A stretch of DNA of 64,000 nt, from contig NZ_LT702999.1 in NCBI RefSeq assembly GCF_900149685.1, positions 868,001 through 932,000 on the forward strand. Reading direction: 5' to 3'. Both the position numbers and the translations under genes were made by a program. The first letter of the stretch is position 1. Every line of letters starts with the position of its first letter. Of the stretch, positions 17,930 to 28,236 are shown piece after piece. The notes beneath the pieces were generated by a model. That model searched no databases, had not been told where the DNA came from, and was given only the letters and a program-made list of their open reading frames with translations. The DNA comes from Erythrobacter sp. Alg231-14. Lineage in GTDB: Bacteria; Pseudomonadota; Alphaproteobacteria; Sphingomonadales; Sphingomonadaceae.

Positions 17930-19018
17930 CTAACTGGCGTCATCGTCTTGAGCTTCGATCAATCGGGCCGCTTTGGCGAACAATGTCGGCAACCCGGCCT
18001 GTCCAATCCGTTCAACCGGCCACCATTCGCCGTCTCCATCCGGCTGTGTCGTAGACTTTATACGCACCACTTTTAGGGTTAGATGCGCGTGGGTGAATGT
18101 ATGCCGCACCGCGCCCAAATCTTTGCCCTGTCCGGAAATGGGTTGTTGTCCCGATCCATCCTCACGCGCGGTCCAACCATCATCAGGCAAACCACGCATA
18201 CCGCCAAACATCCCTTGCGCTGGACGCGTTGCGATCCACACTTCGCGCCCGCCTTCTCCGCCGCGTTCGATCCAAAATGCCGTGCCAAGCCGTTCCGGTT
18301 TCGCCTTTTTCGGAGGTTTTATCGGCAGACGTTCCGGTTCGCCCAGTTTGCGCCCCTCACAGTGATTGGCAAGCGGGCATAATAGACATCGCGGCGCCTT
18401 ATTAGTGCAAATTTGCGCGCCAAGATCCATCATCGCCTGAGCAAAATTTCCCGGCGCGAAATCGCTCGACTGGTCCGTTCCAATTGCATGGGGCGTGATC
18501 GCGTCAGCATGGGCTCGAATCGCTTTGCGCGAAGCAGGCAGTGGCTCTTCGATTGCGAACAAGCGCGACACCACGCGTTCGACATTGGCGTCGATCACAA
18601 CGGCTCTTTTTCCGAATGCAATCGCCGTAATAGAGGCCGCCGCATACGCGCCCAGCCCCGGCAATTTACGCAATTCCTCTTCGGTTTCGGGAAAGCCGCC
18701 AAGCTCTGCGACTTGGGCTGCGCATTTCACCAAATTGCGCGCGCGCGAGTAATATCCCAACCCCGCCCACGCAGCCATGACAGCGCCTTCATCCTCAGCC
18801 GCAAGATCAAAGACCGTCGGCCAAGTTGCCGTGAATTTGGCGAAATATGGTTTCACCGCCGCGACCGTTGTTTGTTGCAGCATCACTTCTGATAACCACA
18901 CGCGATACGGCCATGCCGCATCATTGGGCACCGCCTTCCCCGGCGGATTGCGCCACGGCAGTTCGCGGGCATGGTTGGCATACCAATCAAGCAGAATGTC
19001 AGATATGCTGGCGGTCAC
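17930..19018 (-). CDS. mutY: A/G-specific adenine glycosylase MutY
   Basis: A 362-residue base-excision repair glycosylase that removes adenine opposite 8-oxoguanine. The catalytic Glu is E44 in SEVMLQQTTV. The helix-hairpin-helix (LPGLGAYAAASITAIAFGKR) leads to the catalytic Asp in VIDANVERV. The 4Fe-4S cysteines read CTNKAPRCLLCPLANHC. A C-terminal Nudix-like 8-oxoG recognition domain follows, including GGMRGLPDDGW. Translation starts at a GTG. Only 14 bases separate it from the divergent dciA start. Confidence 0.96.
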   Translation of the reverse strand: MTASISDILLDWYANHARELPWRNPPGKAVPNDAAWPYRVWLSEVMLQQTTVAAVKPYFAKFTATWPTVFDLAAEDEGAVMAAWAGLGYYSRARNLVKCAAQVAELGGFPETEEELRKLPGLGAYAAASITAIAFGKRAVVIDANVERVVSRLFAIEEPLPASRKAIRAHADAITPHAIGTDQSSDFAPGNFAQAMMDLGAQICTNKAPRCLLCPLANHCEGRKLGEPERLPIKPPKKAKPERLGTAFWIERGGEGGREVWIATRPAQGMFGGMRGLPDDGWTAREDGSGQQPISGQGKDLGAVRHTFTHAHLTLKVVRIKSTTQPDGDGEWWPVERIGQAGLPTLFAKAARLIEAQDDDAS

Positions 19019-19032
19019 GCGGGCCCTATGGC

Positions 19033-19614
19033 ATGGACGCCCACGTCATGGGAAGCGACACCGAAAAACCGGCGAAGAAATCGCCCGCAAAGCGCACGGC
19101 GCGCAAGGTTGCAAAACCGTATGAACGCCCGCGTGGTCGCGGTGCGAAGGCGATTGGCGACCTAACGCCGGATATCGGCCGCACAGCGTTTCGTCGGTTT
19201 GGCTTTGTCCAAAGTTCGGTGGTGACGCGCTGGCCAGAAATCGTAGGCCCCGTGCAATCGCGCGTCTGCGCACCCGAAGCGATCCGATTCCCACCCGGTG
19301 AAAAATCCGAAGGCATCCTGCAACTGGTGGTGACACCTGCTCATGCGCCCTTGGTTCAACAAGTTGTCCCAGAGATTATTGAGCGAGTGAATCGGTTCTT
19401 TGGATACAATGCGGTCGCGCGCGTCAAAATCCGGCAAGGTGTGGTTAAGCCGCCACCTGCTGATAGCAAACCGAAACCGCCGCCATCGCTCAAACCCATT
19501 CCGATGGAGTTGGGGGACAGCTTGCGCGACATCGGGGACCCAGAATTGCGCACCGTGTTGGAATCGCTGGCGCGCAGCATGGGCGACGAGGACAAGAAAG
19601 AGGGCGAAACGTGA
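19033..19614 (+). CDS. dciA: DciA family (DUF721) replication protein
   Basis: A 193-residue DUF721/DciA protein; DciA helps load the DnaB replicative helicase in bacteria lacking DnaC. The N-terminus is basic (KPAKKSPAKRTARKVAKP). The core has GFVQSSVVTRWPEIVGP and strands around GILQLVVTPAHAPLVQQ. A proline-rich linker (KPPPADSKPKPPPSLKP) leads to a C-terminal helix. The ATG at 19033 is chosen, and 19048 is an alternative. The stop overlaps the next gene's GTG by four bases (GTGA). Confidence 0.9.
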   Translation: MDAHVMGSDTEKPAKKSPAKRTARKVAKPYERPRGRGAKAIGDLTPDIGRTAFRRFGFVQSSVVTRWPEIVGPVQSRVCAPEAIRFPPGEKSEGILQLVVTPAHAPLVQQVVPEIIERVNRFFGYNAVARVKIRQGVVKPPPADSKPKPPPSLKPIPMELGDSLRDIGDPELRTVLESLARSMGDEDKKEGET

Positions 19615-20381
19615 GAAAGCAGTTTTTAGGGGCGGCACTGGCGATCGGTGCGTTTGCACTGACAATGACCGACGCTCCACTGGCATTGGCGCAATCCAAT
19701 TCCTCCGGCAGTTTGAGCAATCCCGAAAGCAGCTTTTCACGCGGAGATCGCCGCGCCGCATGGCATGCTGAAGTGGAACGGACAGAGCGTGGCTACAGGA
19801 TCGGCAATCCCGACGCCGAAGCCGCTTTGATCGAGTTCATAAGCTACACTTGCGGTCATTGCGCCACCTTTGCCCGCGAAGGTGAAGGAGCATTGGACCT
19901 CGCTTTGTTGGCGCCGGGGTTGATGACTGTCGAAGTGCGCCCTGTAATCCGCAACGGTATCGATCTTACCGTATCCTTGCTGGTTCAATGCGGCGCGCCA
20001 GAGGGTTTCAAAGACCGTCACCGCTTGTTCCTAATGCAGCAAGACACATGGTTGAATAAAGCGCGCACCGCGCCGCAGTCGCAGCAGGCGATTTGGGCGC
20101 GCGGCGACCAGGCCGCTCGATTGAACGCCGCGCGGGCTTTGGACTTGGATGATATGTTGGCGGAACGCGGCATGTCGATGTCGGACATCAACACGTGCCT
20201 ATCGGATAACCAAGCTGCCCTTACCCTTATCCAAAACGGCAATGCGGATCGGGCGGAATTTGCCGTACCCGGCACACCCAGCTTTGCCTTGGATGGTGAA
20301 TTGTTGACCGATGTGCATTCATGGGCGGGTCTTTACCCGGTCTTGGCAGAGCGTTTTCACCCCGACAACGCGGCCGATTGA
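19611..20381 (+). CDS. Exported DsbA-like thioredoxin-domain protein (first of a tandem pair)
   Basis: A 256-residue periplasmic thiol oxidoreductase. A signal peptide (FLGAALAIGAFALTM, ending near LALAQ) is followed by a thioredoxin fold with CGHC at 81-84 and the cis-proline segment GTPSFALDG near the C-terminus. Translation starts at a GTG overlapping the dciA stop by four bases, so the two are coupled. A second member follows at 20526. It probably forms or isomerises disulfides in exported proteins, but its partner is unknown. Confidence 0.92.
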   Translation: MRKQFLGAALAIGAFALTMTDAPLALAQSNSSGSLSNPESSFSRGDRRAAWHAEVERTERGYRIGNPDAEAALIEFISYTCGHCATFAREGEGALDLALLAPGLMTVEVRPVIRNGIDLTVSLLVQCGAPEGFKDRHRLFLMQQDTWLNKARTAPQSQQAIWARGDQAARLNAARALDLDDMLAERGMSMSDINTCLSDNQAALTLIQNGNADRAEFAVPGTPSFALDGELLTDVHSWAGLYPVLAERFHPDNAAD

Positions 20382-20465
20382 TCCGCAATGCAGGGGCAAC
20401 ATCACCATATTTTGCTCATTTTGGGTGAATTGAACCATTTTTACACAAAACCTTGTGCTTAATCG

Positions 20466-20494
20466 CTTCCGCTTGGCGAATGCTTGCTTATAGT
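20466..20494 (+). promoter_or_regulatory. Possible promoter for the second DsbA-like gene and smc
   Basis: A TATAGT hexamer (20489-20494) has a weak -35-like CTTCCG 17 bases upstream (20466-20471). A start near 20501 would leave a leader of about 25 bases before the ATG at 20526. Based on spacing and consensus resemblance only. Confidence 0.3.
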
Positions 20495-20525
20495 TTCCCA
20501 TTCTAGATCACAGGACACAATCGAC

Positions 20526-21272
20526 ATGAATACGGCCCGCACTGTTTTGAAATTCTCCTTTGCTGCTCCTCTCGCTCTCGCATTGGCCGCATGCGGCGGC
20601 GGTGCCGATGGCGAATTGGAGAGCGATGCGATCGAAGCAATCGCCGCACCCGACGGCACAAATTGGGGCGAAACTGTCACGGTAAGCGACGAAGATGGTT
20701 ACATCCTCGGCAACCCCGATGCGCCGTTGAAATTGATCGAATACGCGTCTCACACATGCGGGGCCTGCGCAAATTTCTCTCAAACCGGCAAACCGTCGAT
20801 CAAAGAATATGTCGCAACCGGCGTCGTCAGCTTTGAACAGCGCAATTTGGTTCGCGACCCGATCGACCTCACCATCGCCACCTTGGTCCGCTGCGGTGCC
20901 GATGCCAACGTACAGGCGCTTTCGGATCAGGCATGGGGCAACTTTAACGAGATTATGGGTGCGGCCCAAGCCAATGGTGCTCAATTGGAAATCGCCAACG
21001 AATTGCCGGGCGATCAACGGCTCGGTGAATTTGCACGGATCACAGGTCTGACCGAATTCTTCGCCGCGCGGGGCCTTTCGCGGGCGCAGCAATCCGCCTG
21101 TTTGGCCGATGTTGAAACGATCGAAACGATCCGCACAAATTCCTCCACGCAAGCGGAAGAATTGAACATCCTCGCCACGCCGACCTTCATTTTGAACGGT
21201 CGCAAATTGGACGTGAACCAATGGCGCGATCTTGAACCGATCCTGCAACGCGCCGGCGCCCGTTCGGAATAA
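20526..21272 (+). CDS. DsbA-like lipoprotein (second of the tandem pair)
   Basis: A 248-residue thiol oxidoreductase. The signal peptide ends LALAAC (C23), predicting lipidation, unlike the soluble first copy. Active site CGAC is at 78-81, and the cis-proline segment is ATPTFILNG. Both copies share the IGNPDA/LGNPDA lead-in strand, IEF/IEYxSxTCG and the DLTVSLLV/DLTIATLV helix, so they look like an old duplication with divergent membrane attachment. smc follows after 45 bases. Confidence 0.92.
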   Translation: MNTARTVLKFSFAAPLALALAACGGGADGELESDAIEAIAAPDGTNWGETVTVSDEDGYILGNPDAPLKLIEYASHTCGACANFSQTGKPSIKEYVATGVVSFEQRNLVRDPIDLTIATLVRCGADANVQALSDQAWGNFNEIMGAAQANGAQLEIANELPGDQRLGEFARITGLTEFFAARGLSRAQQSACLADVETIETIRTNSSTQAEELNILATPTFILNGRKLDVNQWRDLEPILQRAGARSE

Positions 21273-21317
21273 GCGGCCAAAGATTCCGCACTCGGGAAAA
21301 GGACAAGACACGCACGC

Positions 21318-24300
21318 ATGCAAATCAGCCGGCTCAAACTCTCTGGATTTAAGAGCTTTGTAGAGCCGGCTGAACTGCGCATTGAACCGGGATTGACCGG
21401 CGTTGTCGGCCCTAATGGGTGCGGGAAATCCAACTTGTTGGAAGCAATCCGATGGGTAATGGGTGAAAATTCACCGAAATCGATGCGGTCTGGCGGGATG
21501 GAAGATGTCATCTTTGCCGGGACCGATTCGCGCCCGTCGCGGGCCTTTGCCGAAGTCGTCCTGCATGCCAGCGATGATCGCGACGAAGAATTGGTCGTCA
21601 CCCGCCGGATCGAACGCGGCGCAGGCAGCGCCTACCGCGTCAACGGCCACGATGTTCGCGCCAAAGACGTTGCGCTAACCTTTGCCGATGCCGCAACAGG
21701 CGCACATTCGCCTGCTTTGGTTAGCCAAGGAAAGATCGCGCAAGTCATCGCGGCAAAACCCGCCGAACGTCGCATGATGTTGGAAGAGGCGGCCGGCATT
21801 GCGGGACTGCATGTCCGGCGCAAAGATGCCGAAAGCAAACTGCGTTCGACCGAGAAAAATCTCGAGCGACTCGAAGATTTGATGGCCGGTCTCGACACCC
21901 AAATGGCGTCGCTCCGCAGACAAGCCAAACAGGCCGAACGTTACACAAAACTGACCGAACAGATTCAATTGGCAGAGGCACGATTGGTGTTCGCACGTTG
22001 GCGTGACGCCGCCCATGCCGCGAAAGAAGCGCGCGCAGCCGCCGAAGGCGCGGATCGACAAGTGGCCGAAGCCAAAGACAAGGCCGAAGCTGCGCAAAAA
22101 GCGCAGGCCGAAGCCGCGATGCGACACCAAGATGCCCGCGATGAATTGGCAGACCGGCGCGATGATGCATCGGCGCACGGCCATCGCATGGCAGCCTTGT
22201 CTGAAAAGCTCGAAGCGGCAGAGGCGCGTCTATCCGACCTAACCCGTCAACGCACCCGATTGGAAGAAGACCGCGACGCCGCCGACCGCATGACGAGCGA
22301 TGCGGCGGAAGCCTTGGCAAAGCTGGAACGGGATTTGAGCGCCTCACGCGCCCGGGTGGAAAAGGCGGACGCCGAACGTCCTGCCATTGCCGCGCGCAGC
22401 GAAGACAGCGAACGTGCCAGCCGCACCGCCGAATTGGCCTTGGCTAAAGCGACCGCCGATCACGCCGGGGTCGAAGCGGAATGGCGCGTCGCGCAAGCCG
22501 CGATCGAACAGGCAGAAAACCGCCTCAACAGAATTGAGCGAGATGTCGAGCGGATCGCCACCACTCGCGCCGAATTGCAGGGCGGCGAAGACACCGAACA
22601 CGCCGTTATCGCCGCCCGCAAAGCAGCAGATGGCGCGGCCAAGGAGGTCACCCGTCTGCGTGAAGCCTTGGAGACAGAACGGGCCCGCAAAACCGCTTTG
22701 CAAGAGGCGCGCGATGCGGCCAGCGCCGCGCATTCCACCGCAAAGGCCGAATTGGCAGGGGTTGAACGCGAATATTCCGCCCTCGCTCGGGATCGCGACG
22801 CCCGTGAGAAACGCGCCAAAAACCGCGAAGGGTTGCCAGCAGCGTTGGACAAAGTGCGGGTCGCCAAAGGGTATGAACGCGCCATTGCGGCGGTGTTGGG
22901 CCGCGATGCAAAATCGCCGCTGGGCGCCCCCCCTCAAGAAAGCGATGGTCGCTATTGGACCGGAAGCGCCGCTCCAAATCCGGTTCAAAACAGTCTGATC
23001 GATCAAGTCAGTGACTGCCCAGAGGAATTGCGCGCGCGGCTTGCCTTGGTTTCTTGTGTTGAGGCCGATGACGGCCGCACATTGGGCCCCGGAGAATGGT
23101 TGGTTACGAAGGCGGGTCATCTGCGTCGCTGGGACGGGTTTGTCGCGCGCGGCGAAGGATCGGCCGAAGCGGCCCGTCTGGAAGCCGCAAACCGACTGAC
23201 CGATCTAGAAGCGCAATTGCCCGCATTGCGCAAAGCGGCCGAGACTGCTGCCACACAGGAAAGCAGCGCCCGCGAGGAACTGTCTGCACTGCAAACCGCC
23301 TTGGTTGCACAAGAACGCGACATAGCCGCAGCGATAGAGGCAGAACGCGCCGCCTTGCGCAGTTTTGATCAAGCCGAAGCCGCCAAGGAGCGCATCGCTG
23401 CAAGGCTTGAGGAACTGAAGGCTGCTGCCTCTGAGCTCGATGAACAATTTACCAGCGCGAAAACAGAATTGGAAAGCGCTAATGACGCCCGCGCGGCTTT
23501 GCCTCCGCCCGATGCGGGTCGCGCTTCGTTAGAAGCGGCACAATCAAAGCACGAAGCCGCAAAATCTGCCGTTCAGGCGGCACTGGCCGGATTGGCCGCG
23601 CACGATCAGGGATTGGCTGTTTCACGCGAAAGGCTTGCCGCACAACAGGCGGATTACTCCAACTGGAAGGCAAGATCAGGCGAAGCCGCCGCGCGTGTTG
23701 CCGAAACCACCCGGCGCCTTGAAGAGATCGAAGAAGAACGCGCGGTAATCGCGGCAAAGCCGGCGGCATTGCATGCTGAAATCGAACAGGGGGACGCGGT
23801 CCGGGTTCGATTAACGCACGAATTGGAAGCCGCGCAGGCGGCAATGGATCTGTGCCAGACGGCCATTGGCGATGCCGATCGCGCCCTTGCCGAAGCGCAG
23901 GAAACGCTAACGGTTGCGCGCGAAGGTCGTGCCACATTGGCCGCAAGAGCCGAAAATCAGGAAGCGCGCCGAAGCGAGATGGCGCGCATTTCGGGCGAAC
24001 GATTCCAATGCCCACCCCCCTTGCTGGCGCAGCGGTTTGAATTTGACGAAGACACGATCAAACCTGCGACCGAAGAATCCGAAGAAATGGACAAGCTAAG
24101 CGCCAGCCGCGAGCGGATTGGGCCGGTGAACCTCGTCGCTGCAGAAGAATTGACCCGGATCGAGGAAGAGCACGGGACAAGCGCCAGCGAACAAGCGGAG
24201 TTGGTCGAAGCCGTTGGTCGTTTGCGCGGATCCATCGGCAATCTCAATCGCGAAGGGCGCGAGAGATTGCGCGCCGCTTTCGAAGAGGTCGATGGCCATT

Positions 24301-24740
24301 TCCGCATTCTGTTCACCCGTCTGTTCCAAGGGGGTCAGGCGCATCTCGCTTTGGTTGATTCAGACGATCCGTTGGAAGCCGGTCTTGAAATTTACGCTCA
24401 ACCGCCGGGCAAGCGGCTGCAATCGCTTTCGCTTCTGTCAGGTGGCGAACAGGCGTTGACAGCGACCGCGTTGATCTTCGCCCTGTTCCTTACCAATCCG
24501 GCACCAATCTGCGTCTTGGACGAAGTGGACGCGCCGTTGGACGACGCCAATGTCGAACGGTTCTGCGACTTGCTCGATTCCATGGTGCGCACCACAAAGA
24601 CACGATATTTGATCGTCACCCACAACGCCGTCACGATGAGCCGTATGCACCGATTGTTCGGCGTAACGATGGCTGAAAAAGGGGTCTCTCGCTTGGTGAG
24701 CGTTGATTTGGGTGAAGCCGCGTTGATGGCGGCGGAATAA
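21318..24740 (+). CDS. smc: Chromosome segregation protein SMC
   Basis: A 1,140-residue SMC ATPase that shapes and separates chromosomes together with ScpA/ScpB (neither is in this window). Walker A GPNGCGKSN is at 31-39. Long Ala/Glu/Arg-rich coiled coils flank the hinge at about 500-640. The C-terminal head has the signature LLSGGEQALTATAL and Walker B ICVLDEVDAPLDDANV. Length and layout are typical. It converges on merR with a 26-base gap and no obvious terminator. Confidence 0.97.
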   Translation: MQISRLKLSGFKSFVEPAELRIEPGLTGVVGPNGCGKSNLLEAIRWVMGENSPKSMRSGGMEDVIFAGTDSRPSRAFAEVVLHASDDRDEELVVTRRIERGAGSAYRVNGHDVRAKDVALTFADAATGAHSPALVSQGKIAQVIAAKPAERRMMLEEAAGIAGLHVRRKDAESKLRSTEKNLERLEDLMAGLDTQMASLRRQAKQAERYTKLTEQIQLAEARLVFARWRDAAHAAKEARAAAEGADRQVAEAKDKAEAAQKAQAEAAMRHQDARDELADRRDDASAHGHRMAALSEKLEAAEARLSDLTRQRTRLEEDRDAADRMTSDAAEALAKLERDLSASRARVEKADAERPAIAARSEDSERASRTAELALAKATADHAGVEAEWRVAQAAIEQAENRLNRIERDVERIATTRAELQGGEDTEHAVIAARKAADGAAKEVTRLREALETERARKTALQEARDAASAAHSTAKAELAGVEREYSALARDRDAREKRAKNREGLPAALDKVRVAKGYERAIAAVLGRDAKSPLGAPPQESDGRYWTGSAAPNPVQNSLIDQVSDCPEELRARLALVSCVEADDGRTLGPGEWLVTKAGHLRRWDGFVARGEGSAEAARLEAANRLTDLEAQLPALRKAAETAATQESSAREELSALQTALVAQERDIAAAIEAERAALRSFDQAEAAKERIAARLEELKAAASELDEQFTSAKTELESANDARAALPPPDAGRASLEAAQSKHEAAKSAVQAALAGLAAHDQGLAVSRERLAAQQADYSNWKARSGEAAARVAETTRRLEEIEEERAVIAAKPAALHAEIEQGDAVRVRLTHELEAAQAAMDLCQTAIGDADRALAEAQETLTVAREGRATLAARAENQEARRSEMARISGERFQCPPPLLAQRFEFDEDTIKPATEESEEMDKLSASRERIGPVNLVAAEELTRIEEEHGTSASEQAELVEAVGRLRGSIGNLNREGRERLRAAFEEVDGHFRILFTRLFQGGQAHLALVDSDDPLEAGLEIYAQPPGKRLQSLSLLSGGEQALTATALIFALFLTNPAPICVLDEVDAPLDDANVERFCDLLDSMVRTTKTRYLIVTHNAVTMSRMHRLFGVTMAEKGVSRLVSVDLGEAALMAAE

Positions 24741-24766
24741 AGCCAACCGCCGAATTGAGCCGAACC

Positions 24767-25201
24767 CTAGGTCTCAATCGCGCGAGCGAGACGCGAACGA
24801 ACGCTCTGCAACTTCGCAATCAGATCTTCGGGAACAGCGTGATCCGCCATAGGCTCGCTTCGCACAGCTGCGCCGCTCTCATCGCCGCCTTCTGCACGCC
24901 GATCGCCTAATCGTCGATCACCCTGCCTTCGGTCTAACCCATCGGCTCCACTTGATCGCAGGACCGCTTCGGCACCTTTAAGTGTGTAGCCTTCTTCGTT
25001 GACGAGCGTGTTGATCGCTTTGACCATAACGACGTCGGAAGGACGGTAATACCGCCGTCCCCCGCTGCGTTTGAGCGGCTCCAACAAGGAGAATTGTTGC
25101 TCCCAATAGCGCAGGACATGCGGTTTTATGCCAAGGCCGTCGCTCACTTCGCCAATCGTGCGAAGCGCGCCATCATCCTTGCCATCATCAAAATCTGACA
25201 T
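24767..25201 (-). CDS. MerR family transcriptional regulator
   Basis: A 144-residue regulator whose N-terminal MerR-type winged helix reads IGEVSDGLGIKPHVLRYWEQQF, followed by SGGRRYYRPSDV. No effector-binding cysteines are visible. The C-terminal part is short, with an Arg/Asp-rich tract (LDRRQGDRRLGDRRA) and a final helix. It is the last gene of the rpmF-plsX-fabH-ihfA-merR order seen in many alphaproteobacteria. Its target genes are not known. Confidence 0.92.
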   Translation of the reverse strand: MSDFDDGKDDGALRTIGEVSDGLGIKPHVLRYWEQQFSLLEPLKRSGGRRYYRPSDVVMVKAINTLVNEEGYTLKGAEAVLRSSGADGLDRRQGDRRLGDRRAEGGDESGAAVRSEPMADHAVPEDLIAKLQSVRSRLARAIET

Positions 25202-25251
25202 CTGATCCCGCTGTCCAATTCGCCCTCAATCGGGCCTATGATCGGGCCGGT

Positions 25252-25551
25252 TTAGCCCTTTGCTATCCGCTCTTTGAGCAATTGGCTCGCACGGAATGTC
25301 AAAACGCGGCGCGGTGTGATCGGCACTTCGACGCCAGTTTTTGGATTGCGCCCAACCCGCTCATTCTTGTCGCGAAGAACAAAACTGCCAAAGCCTGAAA
25401 TTTTGACATTCTCGCCGTCTTCGAGCGCGCCGGTCATCTTATCAAGAATGGCCTCGACAAGATCGAGCGATTCCGCGCGGCTAAGGCCCATTTTGCGGTT
25501 AATCGTCTCTGCCAAATCTGCCCGGGTCAACGTACCTACTGAACGCATCAT
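25252..25551 (-). CDS. ihfA: Integration host factor subunit alpha
   Basis: A 99-residue HU/IHF DNA-bending protein. The conserved [20 protein letters not shown] segment is followed by [20 protein letters not shown], which includes the RNPKTG DNA-intercalating arm. AGGAG lies eight bases before the ATG at 25551; the next ATG, one codon later, is also possible. IhfA pairs with IhfB, which is not in the window. It lies between fabH and merR. Confidence 0.96.
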   Translation of the reverse strand: MMRSVGTLTRADLAETINRKMGLSRAESLDLVEAILDKMTGALEDGENVKISGFGSFVLRDKNERVGRNPKTGVEVPITPRRVLTFRASQLLKERIAKG

Positions 25552-25679
25552 ACGGAACTCTCCTAGTGTGGTGCGACCCACAATTGTTTTCTGCAATCCT
25601 TGTATGGAACAATTGAGAATTTCGCAACGGACGCGCGAATTCCCATCACCTTGTACACAGCGGAAAGTACGTGACCGGC

Positions 25680-26666
25680 TTAAACCCGGACCAAGCTAGC
25701 ACCCCAAGTGAAGCCACCGCCCATCGCCTCAAACATAACCAGATCGCCGGGCTTAATCCGCCCATCGCGGCGCGCCACGTCAAACGCCAACGGCACAGAG
25801 GCCGCCGAAGTGTTGGCGTGTTGATCGACCGTCACGACGACCTTTTCGGGCGGAATGCCTAGTTTCTTTGCGGTCGCATCGAGAATGCGAGCGTTCGCTT
25901 GATGCGGGACCACCCAATCGATATCTTGAGCAGAAACTCCAGCGTCTTCAATAACTTCATTGAGAACACTGGAAAGGTTCACAACCGCGTGGCGAAACAC
26001 CTCGCGGCCCTTCATCCTCAGATGCCCAACGGTTTGCGTGGTCGATGGTCCGCCATCGACATACAACAGATCATGGTTGGCGCCGTCAGCATGGAGGCGG
26101 CTTGCCAGAATGCCTGGGCCGCCTTCATGGGCCGGGTCCACACAATCGGCTGCTTCCATGACCACTGCGCCAGCGCCGTCGCCAAACAAGACACAGGTCG
26201 TGCGATCTTCCCAATCGAGAATTCTACTAAAAGTCTCTGCCCCGATCACCATTGCACGCTTTGCCATGCCCGTGGTCAACAGCGAATCGGCGGTGGTTAG
26301 CGCATAGAGAAAGCCGGAACACACCGCCGCGACATCAAAGGCCACACCGCCATTGCATCCCAAGGCGTTTTGAACCTTTGTTGCAGTTGCGGGGAATGTG
26401 TTGTCTGGCGTTGCGGTGGCAACAATAATCAAGCCAATGTCGCTGGCCGTAAGCCCAGCATCGTTCAACGCGGCTTGCGCAGCCTTTATCGCCAACGATG
26501 CGGTGGTTTCGCTCTCACCTGCAATATATCTTTGCCGGATACCCGTGCGCTCGACGATCCATTCGTCCGATGTGTCAATCTGAGCGGCAAGTTCTGCATT
26601 CGATACGATGCGCTCAGGAAGCGCCGAGCCTGATCCCAAAATTCGAGATCCGGTCACATTCACCAT
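25680..26666 (-). CDS. fabH: Beta-ketoacyl-ACP synthase III
   Basis: A 328-residue FabH that starts fatty acid synthesis by condensing acetyl-CoA with malonyl-ACP. The catalytic Cys is C116 in AAVCSGF. His and Asn of the triad lie in [10 protein letters not shown] and HANTSAAS. The motif [13 protein letters not shown] closes the protein. The ATG shares a base with the plsX stop (TGATG), so the two genes are translationally coupled. Confidence 0.97.
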   Translation of the reverse strand: MVNVTGSRILGSGSALPERIVSNAELAAQIDTSDEWIVERTGIRQRYIAGESETTASLAIKAAQAALNDAGLTASDIGLIIVATATPDNTFPATATKVQNALGCNGGVAFDVAAVCSGFLYALTTADSLLTTGMAKRAMVIGAETFSRILDWEDRTTCVLFGDGAGAVVMEAADCVDPAHEGGPGILASRLHADGANHDLLYVDGGPSTTQTVGHLRMKGREVFRHAVVNLSSVLNEVIEDAGVSAQDIDWVVPHQANARILDATAKKLGIPPEKVVVTVDQHANTSAASVPLAFDVARRDGRIKPGDLVMFEAMGGGFTWGASLVRV

Positions 26667-27733
26667 CAACTTGCCCCGTTGCTATTGGTGCGCAGCGCGT
26701 CCTCGCCCAATTCGGCAAGGTCATTGGCGATGCGTTGAGTCAATTGATCTTCCAACAGGCGCGCAGCCACAGCGACCGCATGAGCCACACCTTTGGCTGT
26801 TGCGCTGCCATGACTTTTCACGACCACACCGTTCAGACCGAGAAATACGGCGCCGTTGTGATTGTTGGGATCAAGATGGTGCCGCAACAACTCGGTTGCC
26901 GGTTTTGACACCAGAAAACCGATTTTTGAACGGATAGAACTGGTGAACGCTTGTTTCAAAAGGTCAGTCACAAAGCGTGCCGATCCCTCGATCGCTTTCA
27001 ACGCAATATTCCCCGAGAAACCGTCGGTCACCACAACATGCGTTTCGCCGCGATTGATTTTGTCGGATTCGACAAAGCCGTCAAAATCCAGCGCAAGTCC
27101 GCCATCTTTGCTGGCGACCGCATCGGAAAGGAACGCCGCTGCGTCGCGCAAGGCGTCTGTGCCTTTGATTTCCTCGGTGCCGATATTCAACAGCCGTACA
27201 GAAGGACGTTCAAACCCATTCACGATCCGCGAATAGGCCGCACCCATCACAGCAAATTGGACAAGGTTGCGGGCGTCTGCCTCGGTGTTCGCACCCAGAT
27301 CGAGCATCACGACATCGTGCGCTTCGAGCGTGGGCAGCAACGCAGCCAAAGCCGGGCGATCAATGCCTGGCATCGTGCGCAAGGCGATCTTGCTCATCGC
27401 CATAAGAGCGCCGGTGTTGCCGGCACTAACCGCGGCACCTGCATCGCCTTGTTTTACCGCGTTCACTGCAAGACCCATGCTTGTGGTCTTTGCCCGGCGG
27501 ATGGCTTTGCTTGGCTGTTCATCGCCGCTGATCACATCTTCGCAATGAAGGATTTCAGAAGCGTCGCGCATTCCGGGATGCGCGCTCAACGCTTTTTCAA
27601 TACGCGGCTGATCCCCGACGAGGAGAAACTTGAATTTCTCATGCTCTCGACGGGCGATGGCTGCGCCTTCGACCATGACGCGCACACCTTCATCGCCGCC
27701 CATCGCGTCAACAGCGATACGCGGGAAAGTCAT
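26666..27733 (-). CDS. plsX: Phosphate acyltransferase PlsX
   Basis: A 355-residue PlsX that converts acyl-ACP to acyl-phosphate for phospholipid synthesis. The N-terminal [12 protein letters not shown] and the segment [15 protein letters not shown] are family signatures, and [13 protein letters not shown] follows. Its product feeds PlsY. The gene overlaps fabH by one base and follows rpmF by 26 bases, giving the conserved rpmF-plsX-fabH operon. Confidence 0.97.
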   Translation of the reverse strand: MTFPRIAVDAMGGDEGVRVMVEGAAIARREHEKFKFLLVGDQPRIEKALSAHPGMRDASEILHCEDVISGDEQPSKAIRRAKTTSMGLAVNAVKQGDAGAAVSAGNTGALMAMSKIALRTMPGIDRPALAALLPTLEAHDVVMLDLGANTEADARNLVQFAVMGAAYSRIVNGFERPSVRLLNIGTEEIKGTDALRDAAAFLSDAVASKDGGLALDFDGFVESDKINRGETHVVVTDGFSGNIALKAIEGSARFVTDLLKQAFTSSIRSKIGFLVSKPATELLRHHLDPNNHNGAVFLGLNGVVVKSHGSATAKGVAHAVAVAARLLEDQLTQRIANDLAELGEDALRTNSNGAS

Positions 27734-27759
27734 GCACCTGGTCCTTTCTTAAAGACGGG

Positions 27760-27942
27760 TCAGAGGCCCTTGGGCGCCATCACTTCGCGGCCGTTATAAA
27801 AACCGCATGCGGGGCACATATTGTGCGGACGCTTAAGTTCGCCACAATTGCTGCATTCTTGGAACGCTTCAACCGACAGCGAATCGTGTGCGCGGCGATT
27901 GCCGCGGCGATGGGGGGAAACTTTTCTCTTTGGGACAGCCAT
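27760..27942 (-). CDS. rpmF: 50S ribosomal protein L32
   Basis: A 60-residue L32 with the N-terminal [18 protein letters not shown] and a zinc-binding set C30, C33, C43 and C46 (CSNC and CPAC), so it is the zinc-containing form. TAGGAAG precedes the start. First gene of the operon leading through plsX, fabH, ihfA and merR. Confidence 0.98.
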   Translation of the reverse strand: MAVPKRKVSPHRRGNRRAHDSLSVEAFQECSNCGELKRPHNMCPACGFYNGREVMAPKGL

Positions 27943-28236
27943 GGCTACGCCACTTCCTAAGGTAAATCTGTTGTTTGCGCGGGAACCGCACTGAATAAGT
28001 CGCCCAATCGGACGTTTCGATTGTCGCCCTTAGGGCAAGGCAGCTTTACGCACAAGGTGTATCCCCGAAGGAATACCGAATGCGAACAGCGTCCGTGCCG
28101 GTTGTGGCGGAAGGCGCGCGATATAACGCAATTTTCGCAGAGCGCAAGCAGACCTTTGTTCAACCAATTGACGAAGCATTGCCACACAGCAGGTGCGCGC
28201 GTAGCAATGCCCGACACATACAAGAGGGGATCTGCC

